Positions 43,611-51,542 of a DNA stretch of 64,000 nucleotides are shown here, piece by piece (the stretch's first letter is position 1; the number at the start of each line of letters is the position of its first letter). The stretch is from the NCBI GenBank assembly GCA_021151825.1, contig JAGKWQ010000005.1, forward strand, positions 372,001-436,000, written 5' to 3'. The notes under the pieces are model-generated. The model did not search any database and was not told the origin of the DNA. It saw only the letters and a list, made by a program, of their open reading frames with translations. Source of the DNA: Cellvibrionaceae bacterium. GTDB taxonomy: Bacteria > Pseudomonadota > Gammaproteobacteria > Pseudomonadales > Cellvibrionaceae. Position numbers and translations under genes: made by a program.

Positions 43611-44750
43611 TTAATTAGCATCGCCCTGATTAAACAAGGCTTTGATAAAGGGCTCAGCGGCAAACGGCTGAAGGTCTTCTATAGACTCACCTACTCCGAT
43701 AAAACGCACCGGCAACGCGAATTTTTTGCTGAGTGCGAAAATGACCCCGCCTTTCGCGGTACCATCCAGTTTGGTCAGCACCAGACCGGTGACTCCGGCG
43801 GAATCGCGAAATTGCTCGGCCTGATTGACCGCGTTTTGGCCAGTACCTGCATCAAGTACCAACAGGACTTCGTGCGGTGCAGAATCATCTACCTTGGCCA
43901 TTACACGTTTAACTTTGGCGAGCTCTTCCATCAAATGACTTTTGTTGTGCAGGCGGCCGGCGGTGTCGGCAATTACCACATCAATACCGCGCGCTTTGGC
44001 AGCATTTAACGCATCGTAAATAACCGATGCCGAATCAGCGCCAGTATGTTGAGCGATAACGGGAACATTATTGCGTTCCCCCCATACCTGCAGTTGTTCG
44101 ACTGCGGCGGCGCGGAATGTATCCCCCGCCGCCAGCATGACTTTTTTGCCTTCGTTTTGCAGCCGTTTGGCGAGCTTGCCGATGGTTGTGGTTTTACCCA
44201 CGCCGTTAACACCGACAACCAGAATCACATAAGGCGCTTTGGTGCTATCTACCACCAATGGTTGCTCGACCGGGCGTAGCAAGTCGGCCAGCAATTCGCG
44301 CAGTGCTTTGTAGAGTGCATCAGCATCATTGAGTTGTTTGCGAGCTACGCGTGCGGTGAGGTTATCGATAATTTCGCTGGTCGCATCCATCCCCACATCA
44401 GCAAGCAACAACTGAGTTTCCAACTCTTCGAATAATTCTTCGTCGATGTTTTTACGGCCAAGGAACAGATTGCCCAACCCTTCCGCAAAATGGCTGGAAG
44501 TCCGGCTCAAGCCTTGCTTGATGCGCGCGAAGAAACCGGGTTTGGCCGGTGCAGTCGCTACAGAAGCAGGTGCCTCTGCCGGTGCGGCTAATTGTTCTGC
44601 TCGAATGTCGTGCTCTGATCCGGTTGATGACTGCGATTCTGGCTGTGCTTCCGGCACCTCGGGTTGTACAACCACTGTTGTTTCAGGGGTAATTTCAACC
44701 GTTTTTTCGGTATCCGGTTTTTCAGATTTTTTAAACAGATTAAAAAACAT
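43611..44750 (-). CDS. ftsY: Signal recognition particle receptor FtsY
   Basis: A 379-residue protein from the ATG at 44750 (MFFNLFKKSE), which is typical of FtsY; the frame extends 19 codons further. An acidic, low-complexity A domain (about 10-90) precedes the N domain and the GTPase G domain, with G1 GVNGVGKTTTIGKLA near 182, DTAGR, and TKLDGTAKGG. It targets ribosome-nascent-chain complexes to SecYEG. First gene of ftsY-ftsE-ftsX, divergent from rsmD. Confidence 0.95.
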   Translation of the reverse strand: MFFNLFKKSEKPDTEKTVEITPETTVVVQPEVPEAQPESQSSTGSEHDIRAEQLAAPAEAPASVATAPAKPGFFARIKQGLSRTSSHFAEGLGNLFLGRKNIDEELFEELETQLLLADVGMDATSEIIDNLTARVARKQLNDADALYKALRELLADLLRPVEQPLVVDSTKAPYVILVVGVNGVGKTTTIGKLAKRLQNEGKKVMLAAGDTFRAAAVEQLQVWGERNNVPVIAQHTGADSASVIYDALNAAKARGIDVVIADTAGRLHNKSHLMEELAKVKRVMAKVDDSAPHEVLLVLDAGTGQNAVNQAEQFRDSAGVTGLVLTKLDGTAKGGVIFALSKKFALPVRFIGVGESIEDLQPFAAEPFIKALFNQGDAN

Positions 44751-44859
44751 AGTCGTGATCTGGGGAGTTTCGGGGAATAATCCGGTTGGCTGAGTCATTC
44801 CAGCCAAGGCGATAAAGGCGCTATCCTACCACTTATATTCATCTCTGCGAGCGAACACC

Positions 44860-45462
44860 TTGTCCAGACCCGGCGCCAAACCTGCAAAATCCACCACAAA
44901 TTCGCCCAAAGGCAGCAATCAACTGCGCATTATTGGCGGCAGCTGGCGTGGGCGAAAATTAAACTTTCCTGATGTGGACGGCTTGCGCCCTACCGGAGAT
45001 CGCCTGCGCGAAACCTTGTTTAACTGGCTCGCGCCGGACATTCAGGATGCACGCTGCCTGGATTTGTTCGCTGGCTCGGGAGCATTGGGCCTGGAAGCGT
45101 TGTCACGCGGAGCGGCAGGATGTGTTTTTCTGGAGCGCAACCCGTTGGCGGCTAAAGAATTGGCAAAAAACCTGGCGCTGTTAAACGCCACCAACGGCAA
45201 GCTTTTATTACAGGACGCGTTAACCTGGCTGAAAGGAAAGCAGGAGCAGCAGTTTGATCTGGTCTTTATCGACCCACCTTTTCAACTGGCATTGTGGCAA
45301 CAGAGCTTTGATTTACTGGAGGAGGGTAATTTTCTGGCGGAGGGTGCGCTGATGTATGTCGAATGTCCCAAAAACATCATTTATGAGGTTCCGGAAAGCT
45401 GGAACATCCATAAAGAAAAAATAGCCGGTAGCAATATCTACCGGCTATTTGTTAAACGCTGA
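44860..45462 (+). CDS. rsmD: 16S rRNA (guanine966-N2)-methyltransferase RsmD
   Basis: A 200-residue methyltransferase with LRIIGGSWRGRKL at the start of the domain, SAM motif LDLFAGSGALGLEALSRGA and catalytic DPPF. The start at 44860 is TTG; no upstream ATG exists in frame and the next methionine is too far in. It is divergent from ftsY, the usual partner. Its last codons overlap a perfect hairpin that acts as terminator for the opposite-strand gene. Confidence 0.94.
   Translation: MSRPGAKPAKSTTNSPKGSNQLRIIGGSWRGRKLNFPDVDGLRPTGDRLRETLFNWLAPDIQDARCLDLFAGSGALGLEALSRGAAGCVFLERNPLAAKELAKNLALLNATNGKLLLQDALTWLKGKQEQQFDLVFIDPPFQLALWQQSFDLLEEGNFLAEGALMYVECPKNIIYEVPESWNIHKEKIAGSNIYRLFVKR
45419..45450 (-). 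terminator. Terminator of the MshEN-CBM6 gene, embedded in the 3' end of rsmD
   Basis: A perfect 13-base-pair stem AAATAGCCGGTAG / CTACCGGCTATTT with a six-base loop. Read on the minus strand it ends in T6 C T3, 24 bases after the stop at 45474. On the plus strand it encodes the IAGSNIYRLF residues of RsmD, so the bases are dual-use. Confidence 0.85.
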
Positions 45463-45473
45463 CCGGCCCGGGA

Positions 45474-47036
45474 TTAGCCGCCGGGGCGCAAGTCCATAAA
45501 CTTGCTATAGAGCCCGTTTTTGTCGAATGCGGCGATTTGAAAAACGTAATTACCTTCAAGCCACGGGATGTCGTAATAAATGGTATTCGGATTATCGATA
45601 CTGATGTAGGTGTAATTAGTATCGCCGGATTTGCGATAGCGAATTTCATAGCCACCGATTTCTTCAGTCCCCAAGCTCGACATATCTTCCCTCGCCGTAG
45701 GGACATTCCACCGCAAATGTACCGGGCCGACCACATCGACCGCCGCACTGGAGGATGCCGCTGCACTACTGGGCTGGCTGCTGGTGGAGGATGAAGACGA
45801 AGAACTGGATACCTGGGGTGCACTGCTGGAAACACTGGACACCGAGGATTTACTGGATGAACTTGAGCTGCTACTGGAGCTGGAAACACTGGTTACATCA
45901 CCGCTAGGCGTTGCACCGGCCGCTGCGGGTTCAATTTTAAACCAGTTGATGTTGTACCCTTTAACCAGCGCTGTCATCCCAAAAATATGCGGCCCTGCGG
46001 GCAGGGTAATGATGCGCTCCACATCAATAAATTTTTGGAAGTTGGCTGTTTTAGGCACGATAACCGTATCGTATTTTGCGCTGCCATCAGCCTCATGGAA
46101 CGAAAAACTACCGCCTCCGTACAAACTGGATACCCGATAGGTCACCTTATAATTTCCGGTGGTCGGAATATCGATCACAGTGTTTTCATAAGATAACCAG
46201 TCACCCTTGTCGATAGCGCCAACATTGAAGCCGCCACCGGTATCCGTCGTGGCTTCTGTGATGGTGCCACTTTGTGCAGCAAAATCTTCTGCCTGAATAG
46301 TGACAGGAAGGGCAGCGCCTTTTAACTCAAGCTTAAACCAGTTGATATTGGAACCACTTTTGGTCGCCTTGATACCCAATTTATGAGTTCCCGGCGGCAG
46401 GGTAATCGTGCTTTCTATATCGATCCATTTCTGGAAATTGCCGGTTTTGGGCACAGTAACCACATCGTATTTTACGTCAGAGTCCAATTCATGCAGGTAG
46501 AAACTGGCGCCGCCATACAAGCTGGACACACGATAAGTCACTTTATACGTGGCAGGATATGCAAGCTCGATAACATTATTGCCATAGGCCATCCAGTCCC
46601 CCGCTTCAAACGAGCCAACATTAGAACCACCACCGGCATCGGTGGTCGCCTCCACCTTAATCCCTTGCATCGCCGAATAATCTTCTGCCTGAATAGTTAG
46701 CGATGCGGGGGCATTACGAGTACCGGAGGGTACTGTCTGGGCTGCAGCGCCTCCAGCTACGCTCATCAAGGGTGCGCACAAGCTCATCACCAGCGTCATT
46801 TTGCGCAAATACATTTGCCAATTCAGGCCGCGCTTCAATTGTTGGCGGGAGATGAAACCCAGATCGATCAAAATTTCACCGATACAAGTGGCATCCATGG
46901 CATTTTTGTCGGTGTGACTCAGCCCTACCCGTCTCTGTTTTTGTTCGGCAATTGCGAGTTGCAATTGGTCCGCGCTAATGAGTCCTTTCTCAAGCAATAT
47001 ATCCCCTAAGCGGGTTGCTTTGGCCTTACCTATCAT
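45474..47036 (-). CDS. Transmembrane fusion: cytosolic MshEN (cyclic-di-GMP-binding type) domain, TM helix, two CBM6 modules, polyserine linker, FnIII domain
   Basis: A 520-residue protein. Residues 9-32 and 52-74 are two copies of the MshEN motif in exact register (RLGDILLEKGLISADQLQLA then IGEILIDLGFISRQQLKRGL): Gly11/Gly53, Gly18/Gly60, Leu25/Leu67, Gln32/Gln74. In MshE and related ATPases such motifs bind cyclic-di-GMP; the spacer between copies is longer here. RK then a hydrophobic run (about 80-98, ending GGAAAQ) forms a TM or internal signal. CBM6 modules span about 113-237 and 241-367, each beginning with IQAED. A serine-rich linker (about 374-430) leads to an FnIII-like domain (about 432-520). 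No catalytic domain is present. I infer a cyclic-di-GMP-controlled carbohydrate-binding envelope protein. Confidence 0.85.
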   Translation of the reverse strand: MIGKAKATRLGDILLEKGLISADQLQLAIAEQKQRRVGLSHTDKNAMDATCIGEILIDLGFISRQQLKRGLNWQMYLRKMTLVMSLCAPLMSVAGGAAAQTVPSGTRNAPASLTIQAEDYSAMQGIKVEATTDAGGGSNVGSFEAGDWMAYGNNVIELAYPATYKVTYRVSSLYGGASFYLHELDSDVKYDVVTVPKTGNFQKWIDIESTITLPPGTHKLGIKATKSGSNINWFKLELKGAALPVTIQAEDFAAQSGTITEATTDTGGGFNVGAIDKGDWLSYENTVIDIPTTGNYKVTYRVSSLYGGGSFSFHEADGSAKYDTVIVPKTANFQKFIDVERIITLPAGPHIFGMTALVKGYNINWFKIEPAAAGATPSGDVTSVSSSSSSSSSSSKSSVSSVSSSAPQVSSSSSSSSTSSQPSSAAASSSAAVDVVGPVHLRWNVPTAREDMSSLGTEEIGGYEIRYRKSGDTNYTYISIDNPNTIYYDIPWLEGNYVFQIAAFDKNGLYSKFMDLRPGG

Positions 47037-47228
47037 TTTCTACCTCCAACGGAGAAACCATGCAGTCGTTTAAGACAACAACATTTACTTTCTGAGTTTA
47101 GTAAGACAATCATCAATGTGTGCGTTGTTTAATAGACAAAATAGTGATTTGCAGTTGACTGGTAAGTGCGGACTTATTTTTGTACCATGCCCGCCCCGTC
47201 TGGCGTCGATAAATAACGGAGAACTTCT

Positions 47229-47708
47229 ATGCGCACAGTGGTCTACCCAGGTACTTTTGACCCTATTACCAATGGCCATATCGACCTGGTTGAACGCGCC
47301 TGCCGGCTGTTTGATAAGGTGACTGTAGCTGTCGCCGCCAGCAACCGCAAAAATCCGTTATTTACCCTGGAAGAGCGTGTCTCTCTGGCACAGGAAACCC
47401 TGGCACATCTACCCAACGTCACCGTTTGTGGCTTTGATATATTGCTCGTGGAATTTGTGCGCCAGCAAAATGCCCAGGCGGTATTGCGCGGCTTGCGAGC
47501 AGTCTCCGATTTTGAATACGAATTCCAGCTGGCAAATATGAATCGGGCGCTGGCGCCCAATATGGAAAGTATTTTTCTTACACCTGCTGAGCATCTTTCT
47601 TATATTTCGTCCTCAATTGTGCGCGAAATTGCCTTTTTAGGCGGAGATGTTAGCAAGTTTGTTGCAGGGCCCGTCGAAGCAGCACTGCAACGCAAGTTCG
47701 GTAAATAA
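47229..47708 (+). CDS. coaD: Phosphopantetheine adenylyltransferase CoaD
   Basis: A 159-residue nucleotidyltransferase with the TxGH-type motif in GTFDPITNGHIDL and the YISSSIVREIA motif near 122-132. It makes dephospho-CoA from 4'-phosphopantetheine and ATP. It converges with mutM, the stops being adjacent, which is a common gammaproteobacterial pairing. Confidence 0.97.
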   Translation: MRTVVYPGTFDPITNGHIDLVERACRLFDKVTVAVAASNRKNPLFTLEERVSLAQETLAHLPNVTVCGFDILLVEFVRQQNAQAVLRGLRAVSDFEYEFQLANMNRALAPNMESIFLTPAEHLSYISSSIVREIAFLGGDVSKFVAGPVEAALQRKFGK

Positions 47709-48521
47709 CTACTTCTGGCAATCCACGCAGTAAACGGTGGTGCGATCATTCATACGCACCTCCTTAAGTGGCTTTTTACAACGATCACACGGCTCACCGC
47801 CGCGACCATAAACCAACAACTGTTGCTTGAAATAACCCGGCTTGCCATCCCCGCCCACAAAATCGCGTAATGTTGTTCCTCCCTGATCGATAGAGCGCTG
47901 TAATACAAAACGGATATCACGCACCAAATCCTCACAATTTTTGCGCGTCAGTGATCCCGCCTTACGGATAGGCTTGATACTCGCCATAAACAACGATTCG
48001 TTGGCATAAATGTTCCCTACCCCCACGACAATTTTGCTATCCATCAGAAATTGCTTAACCGCCTGGCTGCGCTTGCGGCTGCGCTCAAACAAATATTCAG
48101 CAGTAAACGCCTCTGTGAGGGGTTCAGGCCCAAGTTCTGCCAATAATGAATGGGTATCCGGATCCCCCTCTACCCATAACAGGCAACCAAAACGACGCGG
48201 GTCGCAGTAGCGCAATACACGCTTGCCAAAGACCAGATCAAAATGATCGTGGAATAACGCCGGCTCATCAGGGCTAACAATCCGTAGGCTGCCTGACATA
48301 CCCAAGTGGATTAACGCGTGTCCATGGCCAAAATCAAGCAACAGATACTTGCCACGCCGACGCGCCCCGACAAGCGTTTTACCTTGCAACAACGCGACAA
48401 GGTCGGCAGGAATTGGCCAGCGCAAGCGCGGCTGGCGGATGACAATCTCCGTCACTTTGTGACCGATAATATGCGGGCTAATACCGCGCAAGGTCGTTTC
48501 AACTTCAGGTAACTCAGGCAT
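47709..48521 (-). CDS. mutM: Formamidopyrimidine-DNA glycosylase MutM (Fpg)
   Basis: A 270-residue base-excision repair glycosylase. The catalytic N-terminus PELPEVETTLRGI has Pro2 and Glu3, the helix-two-turn-helix contains VGVGNIYANE, and the C-terminal zinc finger is CDRCKK with CVDC. It removes 8-oxoguanine and cuts the abasic site. Complete and typical in length. Confidence 0.97.
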   Translation of the reverse strand: MPELPEVETTLRGISPHIIGHKVTEIVIRQPRLRWPIPADLVALLQGKTLVGARRRGKYLLLDFGHGHALIHLGMSGSLRIVSPDEPALFHDHFDLVFGKRVLRYCDPRRFGCLLWVEGDPDTHSLLAELGPEPLTEAFTAEYLFERSRKRSQAVKQFLMDSKIVVGVGNIYANESLFMASIKPIRKAGSLTRKNCEDLVRDIRFVLQRSIDQGGTTLRDFVGGDGKPGYFKQQLLVYGRGGEPCDRCKKPLKEVRMNDRTTVYCVDCQK

Positions 48522-48664
48522 AGGGCCCTCTACAATTAATCAAACCGGGAAAATTATCGCTTAATTGCTGGTTTTGGCGTTGAAATTAGCAAAAACCCCA
48601 CTAGACTCAAAAATGAGAACTTAGTCACAAATAAATAAGTACTCAATTCACAAAATTTGGCAAT

Positions 48665-48680
48665 TTGGCCTGCTATTTGC
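48665..48680 (+). promoter_or_regulatory. Sigma-54-type promoter of the PEP-CTERM gene
   Basis: TTGGCCTGCTATTTGC has GG (48667-48668) and GC (48679-48680) with ten bases between, and matches the TTGGC and TTGC elements of the -24/-12 consensus. The start would be near 48692, leaving a leader of about 97 bases. PEP-CTERM genes in other bacteria are often controlled by the PrsK/PrsR system through sigma-54. Confidence 0.65.
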
Positions 48681-48788
48681 GAAGCTAAAAATGCCGGTTC
48701 AGGCGCCAGCCCAGAGATAGCGGGTCAACGCCACAGGATTATTTCCCTGAACCCTGCGTTTCAACCTTATCTATAACTGGAGTGCTCA

Positions 48789-49433
48789 ATGAAAAACCTG
48801 TTGCAGACGCTGTTATTGCCGTTAGTATTTATGGCAGCCAGCGCCTCGGCGTTACCCATAGTTTCTTTATCTGCCGCCGGTCAAACGACCACCTCGGTAG
48901 CAGACGCTATCACCATCGATTTCAACAGCGGCTGCGGTTATGCCAGTTGTAGCGGCGATTTCGCACTGGTAAACGGCAGTCAAAGCGGTTTGTATGCCCA
49001 ACCATTAGGTGTTAATTCCCAATACCTGAGCGTACCCAATCCCTCCGCCACCGATTTAAGTGCAGTGTTTTCCCTCGGTACTGCAGCTAACTATTTCGGT
49101 TTATTCTGGGGTTCGATTGATAGCTACAACTTCGTCAGTTTCTACCTCGATAACGTACTGGTCGCCAGCTATTCCGGCAGCGCGATTGTGGGCCAGTTTG
49201 CCGATGGCAATCAACTGAGCTATGCCTCCAACCGCTATATCAATTTTGACTTTGGCAGCGACAGTTTCAACAGCGTTAAATTAACCAGCAATGGTTACGC
49301 GTTTGAAAGTGATAACCACGCCTTCCGCAAATTGACTACCGTCACAGAACCAACTACAGCAGCATTATTGTTGTTAGGTTTGGTTGGCCTGGCGTTGGCG
49401 CGTCGCCAGGTAAAAACCATTTCGACTAAATAA
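48789..49433 (+). CDS. PEP-CTERM sorting-signal exported protein
   Basis: A 214-residue exported protein: a Sec signal peptide (ending ASASALP), a beta-rich Ser/Gly/Asn-rich body with two cysteines (CGYASC), then a C-terminal signal of TEPTTAALLLLGLVGLALARR type. That is the exosortase/PEP-CTERM pattern, with Thr in place of the usual first Pro. Such proteins are cleaved and delivered to the cell surface or biofilm matrix. The exosortase is not in the window. The body resembles other PEP-CTERM proteins of unknown function (Npun_F0296-like). Confidence 0.82.
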   Translation: MKNLLQTLLLPLVFMAASASALPIVSLSAAGQTTTSVADAITIDFNSGCGYASCSGDFALVNGSQSGLYAQPLGVNSQYLSVPNPSATDLSAVFSLGTAANYFGLFWGSIDSYNFVSFYLDNVLVASYSGSAIVGQFADGNQLSYASNRYINFDFGSDSFNSVKLTSNGYAFESDNHAFRKLTTVTEPTTAALLLLGLVGLALARRQVKTISTK

Positions 49434-49456
49434 AATTTGACCGAATGTGAGCAAAA

Positions 49457-49481
49457 AAATGCCGGGATAATCCCGGCATTT
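49457..49481. terminator. Bidirectional terminator between the PEP-CTERM and HDOD genes
   Basis: Stem AAATGCCGGGA / TCCCGGCATTT with a TAA loop, A-rich before and T-rich after. It serves both converging genes. Confidence 0.9.
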
Positions 49482-49510
49482 TTATTGGATGTGTTATTTA
49501 GTAAATGCAA

Positions 49511-50911
49511 TTAATGCGCAGCGCTTAAACGCATCATCAAATTTAATTGATTGGCAATTAACTGAAACTCTTCAAACTGACGCGCTGATAATTTCCCATT
49601 TTCAGCATCCGCATAGGCTATAGCCATCAAGCGCTTATTTAATTGCAACGGCGCCAGAAAAATATCGCCCTTGGCCGCCATCGCTTGCAATGCCCCCACA
49701 TCATTACGCGCACCATCCACCCGGGAATGAAATGGTTGCTGGGTGCGCAATAATTCATGCAGCAATTCGCCTTTGCGCAACGTTTCCAAGCTGATTTTTA
49801 TTTGCTGGCGCCACAAATGCGTGCCTTTACCGGCCACATAACGTACATCCAGCATTTTACTTTTGTGATCGACAATTAAAATGGCCAGGCGTGGAATATC
49901 GGCGCCTTCATGCAAGGCTGCCAATGACAGTTGGGTGACTTTTGGTAAATCGTCGCCCGCCAGCATGGCTTTGTGGATTTGATTTAACTGCTGTTGAAAT
50001 AAATAATCCGGTTTTTCCGCGCGCGTTTCTTTTTCTTCAATTTGATGCGGATCTGGCAGCGCACTAATCAACACATCCACACCGTAAATTTTGGCGATGA
50101 CCGATGCTTCATCAGCCATTCGTAGCACTTGTTTTTTGGCTTCCTCAAAGGGAATTTTGCATAAGGTTGCCGTCTGCTGACACAACCGTTGCATTTCGGG
50201 ACTTTTAATTCCGCGCTGAATATAGGTGCTTATTTCATTACCCAGATTAACCGCACGCGCTGCCGCACTGGAATGCACATGGTTCTCGCACGCTTCACTG
50301 AGCAAATCACCCAACGCCCAATCTTTTATCAAATAGCACGAAAGTAAGCTGGTGTTCACACCCAAATATTCCACCGCTAAACTGTGTTCGGCTTGCGGCT
50401 CTTTATCGCGTGCTTCGATAAAATCCTCCACCACTTTTCGCCCGGTAGAAATTAATGCGAGCTCACTGATATTACGCAGTAGCGCTGCAATAAAAATTTG
50501 CTCTTTTTTATCACCATCCAGAAATGGCACCATCGCCTTGGCTTGCACGGCCGCATGGAAAGAACGCGCAAGACTCTGGATCAATAACGCCTTGGGTTTC
50601 CCTTTGAGGAAATTATCAATCAGCGTAGTCGCGAGCGTGATATTGCGTAAGTTATCGAAACCTAAATGCACAATCGCGCGCGATACGGTTTTAATCGGGG
50701 CAAAGGAAGGATTGTAGTGAACCGAATTGGCAATTCGCAAAACCTTGGAGGTCAAATCAGCATCGCGCAGAATAATTTTGGTCAGGTCTTCAGCGCGACA
50801 TTTTTCATTTTCGCTCAGCTCGCAAATTTCCCGTACGACTGCATCCAGGGTAGGCAGTTCCTGTTCGGCAAGAGCATCCATCCATGCCTCAAGCCCGCGA
50901 ATTTCTGTCAT
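49511..50911 (-). CDS. HDOD domain protein with C-terminal GAF-like domain
   Basis: A 466-residue soluble protein. The HDOD domain (about 12-215) begins QELPTLDAVVREICEL and contains ILRDADLTSKVLRIANS and the SRAIVHLGFDNLRNI segment. After a linker, residues about 310-466 resemble a GAF domain (ARNDVGALQAM, FLAPLQLNKRLMAIAYAD). It lacks the metal-binding HD pair of phosphohydrolases, so it is probably a regulatory or scaffold protein. It is separated from the preceding rpmG by a terminator. Confidence 0.83.
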   Translation of the reverse strand: MTEIRGLEAWMDALAEQELPTLDAVVREICELSENEKCRAEDLTKIILRDADLTSKVLRIANSVHYNPSFAPIKTVSRAIVHLGFDNLRNITLATTLIDNFLKGKPKALLIQSLARSFHAAVQAKAMVPFLDGDKKEQIFIAALLRNISELALISTGRKVVEDFIEARDKEPQAEHSLAVEYLGVNTSLLSCYLIKDWALGDLLSEACENHVHSSAAARAVNLGNEISTYIQRGIKSPEMQRLCQQTATLCKIPFEEAKKQVLRMADEASVIAKIYGVDVLISALPDPHQIEEKETRAEKPDYLFQQQLNQIHKAMLAGDDLPKVTQLSLAALHEGADIPRLAILIVDHKSKMLDVRYVAGKGTHLWRQQIKISLETLRKGELLHELLRTQQPFHSRVDGARNDVGALQAMAAKGDIFLAPLQLNKRLMAIAYADAENGKLSARQFEEFQLIANQLNLMMRLSAAH

Positions 50912-51084
50912 AGGGGGAAACCTGTGTTAGCCGATTATGAGCGGACAATGCATTATAAAAACACACCCGCATTTTCTTATTATTTTGTCTGAGTGTAGTT
51001 CAGGTCGCCGAACTCTGCTTTTTGGCGCAAGCTTCTCCGCAATTATTTTTTATGAAAACCGGTTAACCAAATTTCAGGCAATAA

Positions 51085-51111
51085 AAAACCCGGTACAAAG
51101 ACCGGGTTTTT
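51085..51111 (-). terminator. Terminator of rpmG
   Basis: Stem AAAACCCGGT / ACCGGGTTTT, loop of six, 25 bases after the rpmG stop on the minus strand. Confidence 0.88.
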
Positions 51112-51135
51112 GTAAAGCAGCTATCAAATAATAAA

Positions 51136-51291
51136 TTACTTGATTTTGCCTTCTTTGTAGACCACGTGCTTACGCACAACTGGATCATACTTTTTGATTT
51201 CCATTTTTTCTGGCATGGTGCGCTTGTTCTTGTCAGTCGTGTAGAAGTGACCAGTACCAGCAGAAGAGTTCAGACGAATTTTTTCGCGCAT
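51136..51291 (-). CDS. rpmG: 50S ribosomal protein L33
   Basis: A 51-residue protein (MREKIRLNSSAGTGHFYTT) of the zinc-free L33 type; no CxxC pairs. GGAG lies eight bases before the ATG at 51291. Normally rpmB (L28) precedes it; here only the first nine codons of rpmB remain, in frame and joined through the rpmG ribosome site, so one frame could read MSRVCQVTGAIV-L33. The authentic start is at 51291. Confidence 0.96.
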   Translation of the reverse strand: MREKIRLNSSAGTGHFYTTDKNKRTMPEKMEIKKYDPVVRKHVVYKEGKIK

Positions 51292-51300
51292 GACAATAGC

Positions 51301-51327
51301 TCCTGTAACTTGACATACTCTGGACAT
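51301..51327 (-). pseudogene. rpmB: Remnant of rpmB (ribosomal protein L28), first nine codons
   Basis: Nine codons encoding MSRVCQVTG, identical to the highly conserved start of gammaproteobacterial L28 (about 78 residues). The next bases are the rpmG ribosome site, so roughly 69 codons plus stop are absent. A good promoter (TTGCTA-N17-TATAAA) still lies upstream. Either the gene was deleted in place, or the assembly lost a segment. Confidence 0.8.
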
Positions 51328-51480
51328 TTTATTGCCTCATTCAAAAATCAATGCGCTCTGCTGGAGGCGCGGTGCTAGAACCGTCAAACAGACTTAACAA
51401 CCAGCAAATGCGCCTTGTGATCAGCCTATTCTTTCCTAAACGCGGCGGGATAAATTCGACACTGCCGCAAAGAGCCGCGC

Positions 51481-51509
51481 TTTATATCAAAAGTCAGCCC
51501 CAATAGCAA
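51481..51509 (-). promoter_or_regulatory. Sigma-70 promoter of the rpmB-rpmG unit
   Basis: On the minus strand TTGCTA (51509-51504), 17 bases, TATAAA (51486-51481), followed by a GC-rich GCGCGG stretch that resembles the discriminator of stringently controlled ribosomal promoters. Confidence 0.65.
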
Positions 51510-51542
51510 CGAAAAGGTTATTTTTTGATCCTGCCTATCTGC

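Noticed and set aside
45740..45913. The serine-codon tract as a DNA microsatellite or phase-variable repeat
   Set aside because: Codons are mixed (AGC, TCC, AGT and others) and the tract encodes a polyserine linker common in Cellvibrio-type secreted proteins.
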